Source: Ipomoea triloba (lineage: Eukaryota; Streptophyta; Magnoliopsida; Solanales; Convolvulaceae). Taken from it: a stretch of 64,000 nt of DNA. Shown here piece after piece: positions 1 through 13,940 of the stretch. The number at the start of each line of letters is the position of its first letter. The stretch's first letter is position 1. The stretch spans positions 21,843,132 through 21,907,131 of the forward strand of contig NC_044920.1 of assembly GCF_003576645.1 (NCBI RefSeq), written 5' to 3'. The translations under genes and the position numbers were made by a program. A model generated the notes under the pieces. It searched no databases, was not told the DNA's origin, and saw nothing but the letters and a program-made list of their open reading frames with translations.

Positions 1-923
1 TTTTATCAGACACCTCTTGTTAACCTCTTGACCTCTTTCACAACTCTTGTTTCTTCTGTGTCTTTACGTCCTTATATATGAGAGTAGAAGAATAGTTCCG
101 TTGGAGGGAAAACTATTCCGTTTGAAATTGGTCTCCCACGCCGAACATGGGTCTTTGCACAATTTCAGCATTTTTCATGGAGTAGTGGTCTTGTAACTTG
201 AGCCTTTTGTTTTGTAGTGAATATTCCATATTCCACTTTCTTGAGTTCATGCTTCACTTGCTTCTTTTGGATAAAGTTACTCTTTTTATGTTCCCATCAT
301 TCCTTGTTTGGGGAATCTGACCACTTCAGGATTGGTGCACTTCTTGACCGTTTGTGGTGGAGGTCTGACGTGTCATCCACTTCCGTCCATTTTGAAACCT
401 CCCGCTCAGCACCTCTTCAATATTTTATCTCCATGATATTCTTCTTCTCCAAACTTAGAGTATTTTATCTGCACATGTTGACTAACATTCAGCCTCTTGG
501 AGAAGTGCCGGTTTATCGAGACCATAAAAGATGTCTCGACCACTTGATGTTTCAATCCCATGTATCGAGAGGTCTATCTCTCGAATGTTCTTTACGTCTC
601 GAACTCGATAGGTATATCGAGAGGTCCTTACCTCTCGAACTTGGCTTGTGTCTCGAGACTTAGTTGATGTCTCGTAGACCCTTATTCCTCCAGAGTTGTC
701 TCGTGCCTGCTTCTGATCTATCTGTTTGCTTACAACACGAAAACTTCTAAGTTGTTCAAACAAGTTTACCTTAAGCTTAAATATTTCCCGAGTTGAGCTC
801 AAATTACCCGGTTGTATTTTCGCTCTTAGTTTACTTATCGAACTTACATTGTTTTGCCTATGAATCGAGACTTGGGGATTCTTACTTAACAGTTGGTATC
901 ATCAAAACCTATTACATGATGTT
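1..923. other. Repeat-like flank without a recognised gene
   Basis: No recognisable coding region is seen. The stretch 500-665 is dense in TCTCGA/TCGAGA motifs in both orientations. The end (about 890-930), with TTGGTATCATCAAAACC followed by a block ending CCTAACA, resembles the internal 3' part of plant LTR retrotransposons, but no LTR pair, primer site or polymerase domain can be shown. The 148-codon open frame at 217-663 has no recognisable domain and is probably chance. Confidence 0.4.
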
Positions 924-1324
924 CCTAACAATGATAGCCTAATTGACACTTTTTACGCAAGAAAAAGTGACATTTACGTTTACCTAGTATTACAGATCAC
1001 TAACAGGTAATTATGCCTTGATAAACTAAATTGACACGTTTATGCATCTAATTGCAACTTTAAAAAGTTTGAGGGCCTAATTGATTTTTCAGGAAAAGGT
1101 TGATAGCATAATTGACACATTTTATGCAAGAAAAAGTGACATTTACGTTTACCTAGTATTACAGATCACTAACAGGTAATTATGCCTTGATAAACTAAAT
1201 TGACACGTTTATGCATCTAATTGCAACTTTAAAAAGTTTGGGGGCCTAATTAATTTTTTAGGTAAAGTTCGATGGCCTTTATGAAACATTTTATGCAAAA
1301 AAAGTGACATTACATTGACCTGTT

Positions 1325-2045
1325 ATTACAGGTCACTAACAGATAATTATGCCTTGATAAACTAAATTGACGTTTTTATATACCTAATTGCAACTTTAAA
1401 AAGGTTTAGAGCCTAATTGATTTTTCAAGTAAAGGTTGATAGCCTAATTGACTCATTTTATGCAAGAAAAAGTGACATTTACGTTTACCTGGTATTACAG
1501 GTCACTAACAGATAATTATGCCTTGATAAACTAAATTGACGTTTTTATATACCTAATTGCAACTTTAAAAAGGTTTAGAGCCTAATTGATTTTTCAAGTA
1601 AAGGTTGATAGCCTAATTGACTCATTTTATGCAAGAAAAAGTGACATTTACGTTTACCTGGTATTACAGGTCACTAACAGATAATTATGCCTTGATAAAC
1701 TAAATTGACGTTTTTATATACCTAATTGCAACTTTAAAAAGGTTTAGAGCCTAATTGATTTTTCAAGTAAAGGTTGATAGCCTAATTGACTCATTTTATG
1801 CAAGAAAAAGTGACATTTACGTTTACCTGGTATTACAGGTCACTAACAGATAATTATGCCTTGATAAACTAAATTGACGTTTTTATATACCTAATTGCAA
1901 CTTTAAAAAGGTTTAGAGCCTAATTGATTTTTCAAGTAAAGGTTGATAGCCTAATTGACTCATTTTATGCAAGAAAAAGTGACATTTACGTTTACCTGGT
2001 ATTACAGGTCACTAACAGATAATTATGCCTTGATAAACTAAATTG
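1325..2045 (+). repeat. Homogenised block of identical 169 bp monomers
   Basis: About 4.3 copies that look identical within the otherwise diverged satellite. The phrase GCCTAATTGACTCATTTTAT recurs at 1442, 1611, 1780 and 1949, exactly 169 bp apart. All copies share private variants (GACTCATT, TGACGTTTTTATATACC, AAGGTTTAGAGCC) not common elsewhere in the array. This indicates very recent local amplification, or assembly expansion of one monomer. Confidence 0.9.
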
Positions 2046-2679
2046 ACATGTTTATGTATCTAATTGCAACTTTAAAAAGTTTGAGGGCCTAATTAATTTT
2101 TTAAATAAAGTTCGATGGCCTTTTGACACATTTTATGCAAAAAAAGTGACATTACATTTACCTGTTATTACAGGTTACTAACAGGTAATTATTCATTGAT
2201 GAACTAAATTGCAATATTTATGTAACTAATTGCAACTTTAAAAAGTTTAAGGGCCTAATTGATTTTTCAGGAAAAGGTTGATAGCATAATTGACACATTT
2301 TATGCAAGAAAAAGTGACATTTACGTTTACCTGGTATTACAGGTTACTAATAGGTAATTATGCCATGATAAACTAAATTGACATGTTTATGTATCTAATT
2401 GCAACTTTAAAAAGTTTGAGGGCCTAATTAATTTTTTAAATAAAGTTCGATGGCCTTTTGACACATTTTATGCAAAAAAAGTGACATTACATTTACCTGT
2501 TATTACAGGTCACTAACAGATAATTATTTCTTGATGAACTAAATTGACATTTTTATGTATCTAATTGCAACTTTAAAAAGTTTGAGAGCCTAATTGATTT
2601 TTCAGGTAAAGGTTGATAGCCTAATTGACACATTTTATGCAAGAAAAAGTGACATTTACGTTTACCTGGTATTACAGGT

Positions 2680-2692
2680 NNNNNNNNNNNNN
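2680..2692. other. Assembly gap (13 N) followed by an A-run
   Basis: Thirteen N break a monomer directly after ATTACAGGT, and the sequence resumes in an A-run of about 38 bases before GTGACATTTA. The phase of the satellite is lost across the gap, so the gap size is probably not real. Confidence 0.95.
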
Positions 2693-2732
<40 letters not shown>

Positions 2733-3169
2733 GACATTTACATTTACCTGTTATTACAAGTCACAAACAGGGAATTCTTCCTTGATGAACTAAATTGACA
2801 ATTTTATGTAACTAATTGCAACTTTAAAAAGTTTGAGAGCCTAATTGATTTTTCAGATAAAGGTTGATAGCCTAATGGACACATTTTATTCAAGAAAAAG
2901 TGACATTTACGTTAACCTGGTATTACAGATTACTAACAGGTAATTATGCCTTGATAAACTAAATTGTCATGTTTATGTATCTAATTGCAACTTTAAAAAG
3001 TTTGAGGGCTAATTAATTTTTTAGATAAAGTTCGATGGCCTGTTGACACATTTTATGCAAAAAAAGTTACATTACATTTACCTATTATTACAGGTCACTA
3101 ACAGGTAATTATTCATTGATAACTAAATTGACATTTTTATGTACCTAATTGCAACAATAAAAGTTTAAG

Positions 3170-3360
3170 GCCTAATTGATTTTTCAGGTAAAGGTTGATA
3201 GCCTAATTGACACATTTTGTGCAAGAAAAAGTGACATTTACGTTTACCTGGTATTATTTTGTGCAAGAAAAAGTGACATTTACGTTTACCTGGTATTACA
3301 GGTTACAAGAAAAAGTGACATTTACGTTTACCTGGTATTACAGGTTACTAATAGGTAATT
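3170..3360 (+). repeat. Stuttered satellite segment, near-identical to 6101-6291
   Basis: Inside one monomer the phrase AAAAAGTGACATTTACGTTT is repeated three times at short spacing instead of once. The same irregular stutter occurs 2931 bp downstream at about 6101-6291, encoding the same 60-codon open frame in both places. The flanking kilobase also matches, so this is a segment duplication rather than two independent events. The open frame is not a gene. Confidence 0.8.
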
Positions 3361-6300
3361 ATGCCATGATAAACTAAATTGACATTTTTATGTATCTAAT
3401 TGCAACTTTAAAAAGTTTGAGTGCCTAATTAAATTTTTAGATAAAGTTCGATGGTCTTTTTGACACATTTAAGACAAAAAAATTGACATTACATTTACCT
3501 GTTATTACAGGCCACTAACAGATAATTATTTCTTGATGAACTAAATTGACATTTTTATGTACCTAATTGCAATTTTTAAAAGTTTGAGAGCCTAATTGAT
3601 TTTTCAGGTATAGGTTGATAGCCTAATTGACACATTTTATGCAAGAAAAAGTTACATTTACGTTTACCTGGTATTACAGATCACTAACATGTAATTATGC
3701 CTTGATAAACTAAATTGACACGTTTATGCATCTAATTGCAACTTTAAAAAGTTTGAGTGCCTAATTAAATATTTAGGTAAAGTTCGATGGCGTTTTTGAC
3801 ACATTTTATGAAAAAAAAAAGTGACATTACATTTATCTGTTATTACAGGTCACTAACAGGTAATCATTCCTTGATGAACTAAATTGACATTTTTATGTAC
3901 CTAATTGCAACTTTAAAAAGTTTGAGTGACATTTTTATGTACCTAATTGCAACTTTAAAAAGTTTGAGGCCTAATTGATTTTACAAGTAAAGTTCGATGT
4001 TCTTTTTGACACATTTTATGCAAAAAAAAAAATGTGACATTTACATTTACCTGTTATTACAGGTCACAAACAGTTAATTCTTCCTTGATAAACTAAATTG
4101 ACATTTTTATGTACCTAATTGCAACTTTTAAAAGTTCGAGGGCCTAATTGATTTTTCAGGTAAAGTTCGATGTCTTTTTGACACATTTTATGCAAAATAA
4201 AAAAAAAAGTGACATTTACATTTACCTGTTATTACAAGTCACAAACATGTAATTCTTCCTTGATGAACTAAATTGACATTTTTATGTACCTAATTGCTTC
4301 CTTGATGAACTAAATTGACATTTTTATGTACCTAATTGCAACTTTAAAAAGTTTAATTGACATTTTTATGTACCTAATTGCAACTTTAAAAAGTTTTAGA
4401 GCCTAATTGATTTTTCAGGTAAAGGTTAATAGCCTAATTGACACATTTTATGCAAAAAAAAAGTGACATTTACGTTTACGTGGTATTACACGTTACTAAC
4501 AGGTAATTATGCCTTGATAAACTAAATTTACATGTTTATATATCTAATTGCAACTTTAAAAAGTTTGAGGGCCTAATTAATTTTTTAGGTAAAGTTCGAT
4601 GGCCTTTATGAAACATTTTATGCAAAGAAAAAGTAACAATTACATTTACCTGTTATTATAAGTTACAAACAGGTAATTATTCTTTGATGAACTAAATTGA
4701 CATTTTTATGTACCTAATTGCAACTTTAAATAGTTTGAGGACCTAATTGATTTTTCAGGTAAAGGTTGATAGCGTAATTGACTCATTTTGTGCAAGAAAA
4801 ACTGCCACATACGTTTACCTGGTATTACAGGTCACTAACAGGTAATTATGCCTTGATAAACTAAATTGACATGTTTATGTATCTAATTGCAACTTTAAAA
4901 AGTTTGAGGGCCTAATTAATTTTTTAGATAAAGTTCGATGGCCTTTTGACACATTTTATGCAAAAAAAGTGACATTTCATTTACATGTTATTACAGGTCA
5001 CTAACAGGTAATTATTCATTGATGAACTAAATTGACATTTTTATGTACCTAATTGCAACTTTAAAAAGTTGAAGGGCCTAATTGATTTTTCAGGTAAAGG
5101 TTGATAGCCTAATTGACACATTTTATGCAAGAAAAAGTGACATTTACGTTTACATGGTATTACAGGTTACTAATAGGTAATTATGCCATGATAAACTAAA
5201 TTGACATGTTTATGTATCTAATTGCAACTTTAAAAAGTTTGAGTGCCTAATTTATGTATCTAATTGCAACTTTAAAAAGTTTGAGTGCCTAATTAATGTA
5301 TCTAATTGCAACTTTAAAAAGTTTGAGTGCCTAATTAAAGTATCTAATTGCAACTTTAAAAAGTTTGAGTGCCTAATTAAATTTTTAGGTTGCAACTTTA
5401 AAAAGTTTGAGTGCCTAATTAAATTTTTAGGTTAAGTTCGATGGTTTTTTGACACATTTAAGACAAAAAAAAATGACATTACATTTACCTGTTATTACAG
5501 GTCAATAACAGATAATTATTTCTTGATGAACTAAATTGACATTTTTATGTACCTAATTGCAACTTTAAAAAGTTTGAGGGCCTAATTGATTTTTCAGGTA
5601 AAGTTTGATGTCCTTTTTGACACATTTTATGCAAAAAAAAAAAAAAAAAAAAAAAAAAAGTGACATTTACATTTACCTGTTATTACAGGTCACAAACAGG
5701 TAATTCTTCCTTGATGAACTAAATTGACAATTTTATGTAACTAATTGCAACTTTAAAAAGTTTGAGGGCCTAATTGATTTTTCAGATAAAGGTTGATAGC
5801 CTAATGGACACATTTTATGCAAGAAAAAGTGACATTTACGTTAACCTGGTATTACAGATTACTAACAGGTAATTATGCCTTGATAAATTAAATTGACATG
5901 TTTATGTATCTAATTGCAACTTTAAAAAGTTTGAGGGCCTAATTAATTTTTTAGATAAAGTTCGATGGCCTGTTGACACATTTTATGCAAAAAAAGTTAC
6001 ATTACATTTACCTATTATTACAGGTCACTAACATGTAATTATTCATTGATAACTAAATTGACATTTTTATGTACCTAATTGCAACTTTAAAAAGTTTAAG
6101 GCCTAATTGATTTTTCAGGTAAAGGTTGATAGCCTAATTGACACATTTTGTGCAAGAAAAAGTGACATTTACGTTTACCTGGTATTATTTTGTGCAAGAA
6201 AAAGTGACATTTACGTTTACCTGGTATTACAGGTTACAAGAAAAAGTGACATTTACGTTTACCTGGTATTACAGGTTACGAATAGGTAATTATGCCATGA

Positions 6301-9300
6301 TAAACTAAATTGACATGTTTATATATCTAATTGCAACTTTAAAAATTTTGAGTGCCTAATTATATTTTTAGGTAAAGTTCGATGGTCTTTTTGACACGTT
6401 TAAGGCAAAAAAAGTGACATTACATTTACCTGTTATTACATGTCACTAACAGATAATTATTTCTTGATAAACTAAATTGACATTTTTATGTACCTAATGC
6501 CAAATTTAAAAAGTTTGAAAACCTAATTGATATTTCAGGTAAAGTTTGATGTCCTTTTCGACACATTTTATACAAAAAAAAAAAAAAAAAAAGTGACATT
6601 TACATTTACCTGTTATTACAAGTCACTAACAGGTAATTATTCCTTGATGAACTAAATTGACATTTTTATGTACCTAATTGCAACTTTAAAAAGTTTGAGT
6701 GCCTAATTAAATTTTTAGTTAAAGTTCGATGGTGTTTTTGACACATTTAAGACAAATAAAGTGACATTACATTTACCTGTTATTACAGGTCACTAACAGA
6801 TAATTATTTCTTGATGAACTAAATTGACATTTTTATGTACCTAATTGCAACTTTAAAAAGTTTGAGGGCCTAATTGATTTTTTAGGTAAAGTTTGATGTT
6901 CTTTTTGACACATTTTATGCAAAAAAAAAAAAGTGACATTTACATTTACCTGTTGTTACAGGTCACAAACAGGTAATTCTTACTTGATGAACTAAATTGA
7001 CAATTTTATGTAACTAATTGCAACTTTAAAAAGTTTGAGGGCCTAATTGATTTTTCAGATAAAGGTTGATAGCCTAATTAACACATTTTATGCAAGAAAA
7101 AGTGACATTTACGTTTACCTGTTATTACAGGTCACTAACAGGTAATTATTCCTTGATGAACTAAATTGACATTTTTATGTACCTAATTGCAACTTTAAAA
7201 AGTTCTAGGGCCTAATTGATTTTTCAGGTAAAGTTCGATGTCCTTTTGACACATTTTATGCAAAAAAAAAAAAAAAAAAAGTGACATTTACATTTACCTG
7301 TTATTACAAGTCACAAACAGGTCATTCTTCCTTGATGAACTAAATTGACATTTTTATGTCCCTAATTGCAACTTTAAAAAGTTTGAGAGCCTAATTGATT
7401 TTTCAGGTAAAGGTTGATAGCCTAATTGACAGATTTTATGCAAGAAAAACTGCCATATACGTTTACTTGGTATTACAGGTCACTAACAAGTAATTATGCC
7501 TTGATAAACTAAATTGACATGTTTATGTATCTAATTGCAACTTTAAAAAGTCTGAGAGCCTAATTAATTTTTTAGATAAAGTTCGATGGCCTTTTAACAC
7601 ATTTTATGCAAAAAAAAAGTGACATTTACATTTACCTGTTATTACAAGTCACTAACAGGTAATTATTCCTTGATAAACTAAATTGACATTTTTATGTACC
7701 TAATTGCAACCTTAAAAAGTTTAGGGCCTAATTGATTTTTCAGGGAAAAGTTGATAGTCTAATTGACACATTTTATGCAAGAAAAAGTGACTTTTACGTT
7801 TACCTGGTATTACAGGTCACTAACAGGTAATTATGTCCTGATATACTAAATTGACATGTTTATGTATGTATCTAATTGCAACTTTAAAAAGTTTGAGGGC
7901 CTAATTAATTTTTTAGGTAAAGTTCAATGGCCTTTTTGAGACATTTTATGCAAAAAAAAAAAAAGTGACATTACATTTACCTGTTATTACAGATCACAAA
8001 CAGGTAATTATTCCAAGATGAACTAAATTGACATTTTTATGTACCTAATTGCAACTTTAAATAGTTTGAAGACCTAATTGATTTTTTCAGGTAAAGGTTG
8101 ATAGACTAATTGACACATTTTATGCAAGAAAAAGTGACATTTACGTTTACCTGGTATTACAGGTTACTAACAGGTAATTATGCCTTGATAAACTAAATTG
8201 ACATGTTTAAGTATCTAATTGCAACTTTAAAAAGTTTGAGGCTCTAATTAATTTTACAGCTAAAGTTCGATGGCCTTTTTGACACATTTTATGCAAAAAA
8301 CAAAATGAGATTTACATTTACCTGGTATTACAGGTCACTAACAGGTAATTATTCCTTGATAAACTAAATTGACATTTTTATGTACCTAATTGCAACTTTA
8401 CAGGTAAAAGGTTGAAGACCTAATTGATTTTTCAGGTAAAAGGTTGATAGCCTATTTCTCACATTTTATGCAAAAAAAAAAAAAATGGCATTTACATTTA
8501 CCTGGTATTACAGGTCACTAACAGGTAATTATGCCTTGATGAACTAAATTGACAATTTTATGTACCCAATTGCAACATTAAAAAGTTTAAGTGGCCTAAT
8601 TGATTTTTCAGTTAAAGGTTGAGAGCCTATTTGACACATTTTATGCAAAAAAAAAAATGACATTTACATTTACCTGGAATGACAGGTCACTAGCTGGTAA
8701 TTATGCCTTGATGAACTAAATTGATATGTATATGTATCTAATTGCAACTTTAAAAAGTTTGAGGGTCTAATTAATTTTACAGCTAAAGTTTGATAGCCTT
8801 TTTGACACATTTTATGCAAAAAATATAACATTTACATTTACCTGGTATTACAGGTCACTAACAGGTAATTATTCCTTGATAAACTAAATTGACATTTTTA
8901 TGTACCTAATTGCAACTTTAAAAAGTTTGAAGACCTAATTGATTTTTCAGGTAAAAGGTTGATAGCCTATTTCACACATTTTATGCAAAAAAAAAATGGC
9001 ATTTACATTTACCTGGTATTACAGGTCACTAACAGGTAATTATTCCTTGATAAACTAAATTGACAATTTTATGTACCTAATTGCAACATTAAAAAGTTTA
9101 AGCGGCCTAATTGATTTTTCAGTTAAAGGTTGAGAGCCTATTTGACACATTTTATGCAAAAAAAAAAAAAAAATGACATTTACATTTACCTGGAATGACA
9201 GGTCACTAGCTGGTAATTATGCCTTGATGAACTAAATTGATATGTATATGTATCTAATTGCAACTTTAAAAAGTTTGAGGTTCTAATTAATTTTACAGCT

Positions 9301-12300
9301 AAAGTTCGATGGCCTTTTTGACACATTTTATGCAAAAAAAAAAAAAAATGACATTTACATTTACCTGGAATGACAGGTCACTAGCTGGTAATTATGCCTT
9401 GATGAACTAAATTGATATGTATATGTATCTAATTGCAACTTTAAAAAGTTTGAGGTTCTAATTAATTTTACAGCTAAAGTTCGATAGCCTTTTTGACACA
9501 TTTTATGCAAAAAATATGACATTTACATTTACCTAGTATTACGGGTCACTAACAGGTAATTATTCCTTGATGAACTAAATTTACATTTTTATGTACCTAA
9601 TTGCAACTTTAAAAAGTTCGAGGACCTAATTGATTTTTCAGGTAAAGGTTGATAGCCTAATTAACACATTTTATGTGAAAAAAAATGGCATCTACATTTA
9701 CTTGGTATTACAGGTCACTAACAGGTAATTATGCCTTGATGAACTAAATTGACAATTTTATGTACTTAATTGCAACATTAAAAAGTTTAAGGGCCAAATT
9801 GATTTTTCAGTTAAAGGTTGAGAGCCTATTTGACACATTTTATGCAAAAAAAAAAAGAAATAACATTTACATTTACCTGGTATTACAGGTCAATAGCACG
9901 TAATTATGCCCTGATGAACTAAATTGACATGTTTATGTATCTAATTTCAACTTTAAAAAGTTTGAGTGTCTAATTAATTTTACAGCTAAAGTTCGATGGC
10001 CTTTTTGACACATTTTATGCAAAAAAAAAAATGACATTACATTTACCGATTATTACAGGTCACAAACAGGTAATTATTCCAAGATGAACTAAATTGACAG
10101 GTAATTATGCTTTGATAAACTAAATTGACATGTTTATGTATCTAATTGCAACTTTAAAAAGTTTTAGGGGCCTAATTAATTTTTCAGGTAAAAGTTCGAT
10201 CGACATTTTAACACATTTTATGCAAAAATGTGACATTACATTTAACTGGTATTACAGGTCACTAACAAGTAATTATGCCTTGAAAAACTAAATTGAAATT
10301 TTTATGTACCTAATTGCAACTTTAAAAAGTTTGAGGGCCTAATTGATTTTTCATGTAAAGTTCGATGTCCTTTTTGTCACATTTTATGCAAAAAAAAAAA
10401 AAAAGAAAAAGAAAAAAAAAGTGACATTTAAATTTACCTATTTTTACAGGTCACAAAGAGGTAATTATTCCTTGATGAACTAAATTGACATTTTTATGTA
10501 ACTAATTGCAACTTTAAAAAGTTTGCGGGCCTAATTAATTTTTTAGGTGAAGTTCGATGGCCTTTCTGACACATTTTATGCAAAAAAAAGTGACATTTAC
10601 ATTTACCTGTTATTACAGATCACTAACAGGTAATTATTCCTTGATAAACTAAATTGACATTTTTATGTAACTAATTGCAAATTTAAAAAGTTTAGGGCCT
10701 AATTGATTTTTCAGGTAAAGGTTGATAGTCTAATTGACACATTTTATGCAAGAAAATGTGACATTTACGTTTACCTGGTATTACAGGTTACTAACAGGTA
10801 ATTATGCCTTGATAAACTAAATTGACATTTTTATATACCTAATTGCAACTTTAAAAACATTGAGGGCCTGATTGTTTTTTTAGGTAAAGTTCGATGTCCT
10901 TTTTGACACATTTTATGCGAAAATAAGTGACATTTACATTTACATGTTATTACAGGTCACTAACAGGTAATTATTCCTTGATTAACTAAATTGACATTTT
11001 TATGTATCTAATTACAACTTTAAAAAGTTTGAGGGCCTAATTGTATTTTTCAGCTAAAGGTTGATTGCTTAATTGATACATTTTATGCAAGAAAATGTGA
11101 CATTTACGTTTACCTGGTATTACAGGTCACTAACAGGTAATTATGCCTTGTTAAACTAAATTGACATGTTTATGTAACTAATTGCAACTTTAAAAAGTTT
11201 GAGGACCTAATTAATTTTTTAGGTAAAGTTCGATGGTCTTTCTGACACATTTTATGCAAAAAAAAAATGTGACATTTACATTTACCTGTTATTACAGGTC
11301 ACTAACAGGTAATTATTCCTTGATAAACTAAATTGACATTTTTATGTAACTAATTGCAACTTTAAAAATTTTAGGGCCTAGTTGATTTTTCAGGTAAAGG
11401 TTGATAGTCTAATTGACACATTTTATGCAAGAAAAATTAACATTTACGTTTACCTGTTATTACAGTTCACTAACAGGTAATTATGCCTTGATGAACTAAA
11501 TTGACATTTTTATGTACCTAATTGCAACTTTAAAAACTTTGAGCGCCTAATTAAATATTTAGGTAAAGTTCGATGGCGTTTTTGACACATTTTATGAAAA
11601 AAAAAAAAGTGACATTACATTTACATGTTATTACAAGTCACTAACAGGTAATTATTCTTTGATGAACTAAATTGACATTTTTATGTACCTAATTGCAACT
11701 TTAAAAAGTTTGAAGGAATAATTGTATTTTTCAGTTAAGGTTGATAGCCTAATTGATACATTTTATGCAAGAAAATGTGACATTTACGTTTACCTGGTAT
11801 TACAGGTCACTAACAGGTAATTATGCCTTGATAAACTAAATTGACATGTTTATAACAGGTAATTATGCCTTGATAAACTAAATTGACATGTTTATATAAG
11901 TATCTAATTGCAAGTTTAAAAAGTTTGAGGGCCTAATTAATTTTTTAGGTAAAAGTTCGATTGCCTTTTTGACACATTTTATGCGAAAAAAAGTGACATT
12001 TACATTTACCTGTTATTTCAGGTCACTAACAGATAATTATTCCTTGATGAACTAAATTGACATTTTTATGTAACTAATTGCAACTTTAAATAGTTTAGGG
12101 CCTAATTGATTTTTCAGGTAAAGGTTGATAGCCTAATTGACACATTTTATGCAAGAAAATGTGACATTTACGTTTACATAGTATTACAGGTTACTAACAG
12201 GTAATTATGCCTTGATAAACTAAATTGACACTTTTATGTACCTAATTGCAACTTTAAAAAGTTTAAGGGCCTAATTGATTTTTCAATTAAAGGTGGATAG

Positions 12301-13770
12301 CATATTTGACACATTTTATGCAAAAAAAAAAAATGACATTTACATTTTCCTGGTATTACAGGTCACTAACAGGTAATTATGTCTTGATGAACTAAATTTA
12401 CAATTTTATGTACCTAATTGCAGCATTAAAAACTTTAAGGCGTAATTGATTTTTCAGTTAAAGGTTGATAGCCTATTTGACACATTTTATGCAAAAAAAA
12501 ATTAATAAATAAATAAATAAAAAAAAGGTGACAATTACATTTACCTGTTATTATAGGTCACTAACAGGTAATTATGCCTTGATGAACTAAATTGATATGT
12601 TTATGTATCTAATTGCAACTTTAAAAAGTTTGAGGCCTAATTAATTTTTTAGGTAAAGTTCAATGTCATTTTTGACACATTTTATGCAAAAAAAAAAAAA
12701 AAGTGACATTTACATTTACCTGCTATTACAGGTCACTAACAGGTAATTATTCTTTGATGAACTAAATTGACAATTTTATGTACTTAATTGCAACATTAAA
12801 AAGTTTAAGGGCCTAATTGATTTTTCAGTTAAAGGTTGAGAGCCTATTTGATACATTTTATGCAAAAAAAAAATGACATTTACATTTACCTGGTATTACA
12901 GGTTACTAGCAGGTAATTATGCCTTGATGAATTAAATTGACATTTTATGTATCTAATTGCAACTTTAAAAAGTTTGAGGGTCTAATTAATTTTACAGCTA
13001 AAGTTTGATGGCCTTTTTGACACATTTTATGCAAAAAAAAATGACATTTACATTTACCTGGTATTACAGGTCACTAACAGGTAATTATGTCTTGATAAAC
13101 TAAATTGACATTTTTATGTACCTAATTGCAACTTTAAAAAGTTTGAGGGCCTAATTAATTTTTTAGGTAAAGTTCGATGTCCTTTTTGAAACATTTAATG
13201 CAAAAAAAGTGACATTTACATTTACGTGTTATTACAGTTCACTAACAGGTAATTATTCTTTGATGAACTAAATCAACATTTTTATGGACTTAATTGCAAC
13301 TTTAAAAAGTTTGAGAGCCTAATTGATTTTTCAGGTAAAGGTTGATGGCCTAATTGACACACTTTATGCAAGAAAAAGTGACATTTACGTTTACCTGGTA
13401 TTACAGGTTACTAACAGGTAATTATGCATTGATAAACTAAATTGACATGTTTATGTATCTAATTGCAACTTTAAAAATTTTGAGGGGCCTAATTAATTTT
13501 TCAGGTAAAGTTCGATGACGTTTTAGCACATTTTATGCAAAAAAGTGACATTACATTTACCAGTTATTACAGGTTACTAACAGGTAATTATGCCTTGATG
13601 AACTAAATTGACATTTTTATGTACCTAATTGCAACTTTAAAAACTTTGAGGGCCTAATTGATTTTTCAGGTAAAGTTCGATGTCCTTTTTGACACATTTT
13701 ATGCAAAAAAAAAAAAAAAAAACAAAGTGACATGTACAAGTAATTATTCTTGAAGAAACTAAATTGACAT

Positions 13771-13940
13771 TTTTTTTTTGAATACTACTAACTATATTCA
13801 AATGCAGTATTGGTTCATAACTACTGTCTCAACCTATTGAAGCACACAAGAGTCAATATTGCATCTACTGAGGCTCGAACCCACCACCCCCCATATAAAG
13901 GGAAGGGTTTGATGCCACTAAACCACAAAGTCTTTGGCAA
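13771..13940 (-). mobile_element. tRNA-derived SINE inserted in the satellite
   Basis: Read on the minus strand, the element begins near TTGCCAAAGACTTTGTGGTT, has a box A-like segment, then box B-like GGTTCGAGCC, and ends in a short A-run (T-run at 13771-13779 on plus). Satellite sequence AACTAAATTGACAT lies before it and AACTAAGTTGACAT follows it, fitting a target-site duplication of about 14 bp or more. The same family recurs elsewhere in the window. Confidence 0.82.

Noticed and set aside
3176..6289. Two identical 60-codon open frames in the satellite
   Set aside because: They arise from the same stuttered monomer in a duplicated segment; repetitive composition, no domain.
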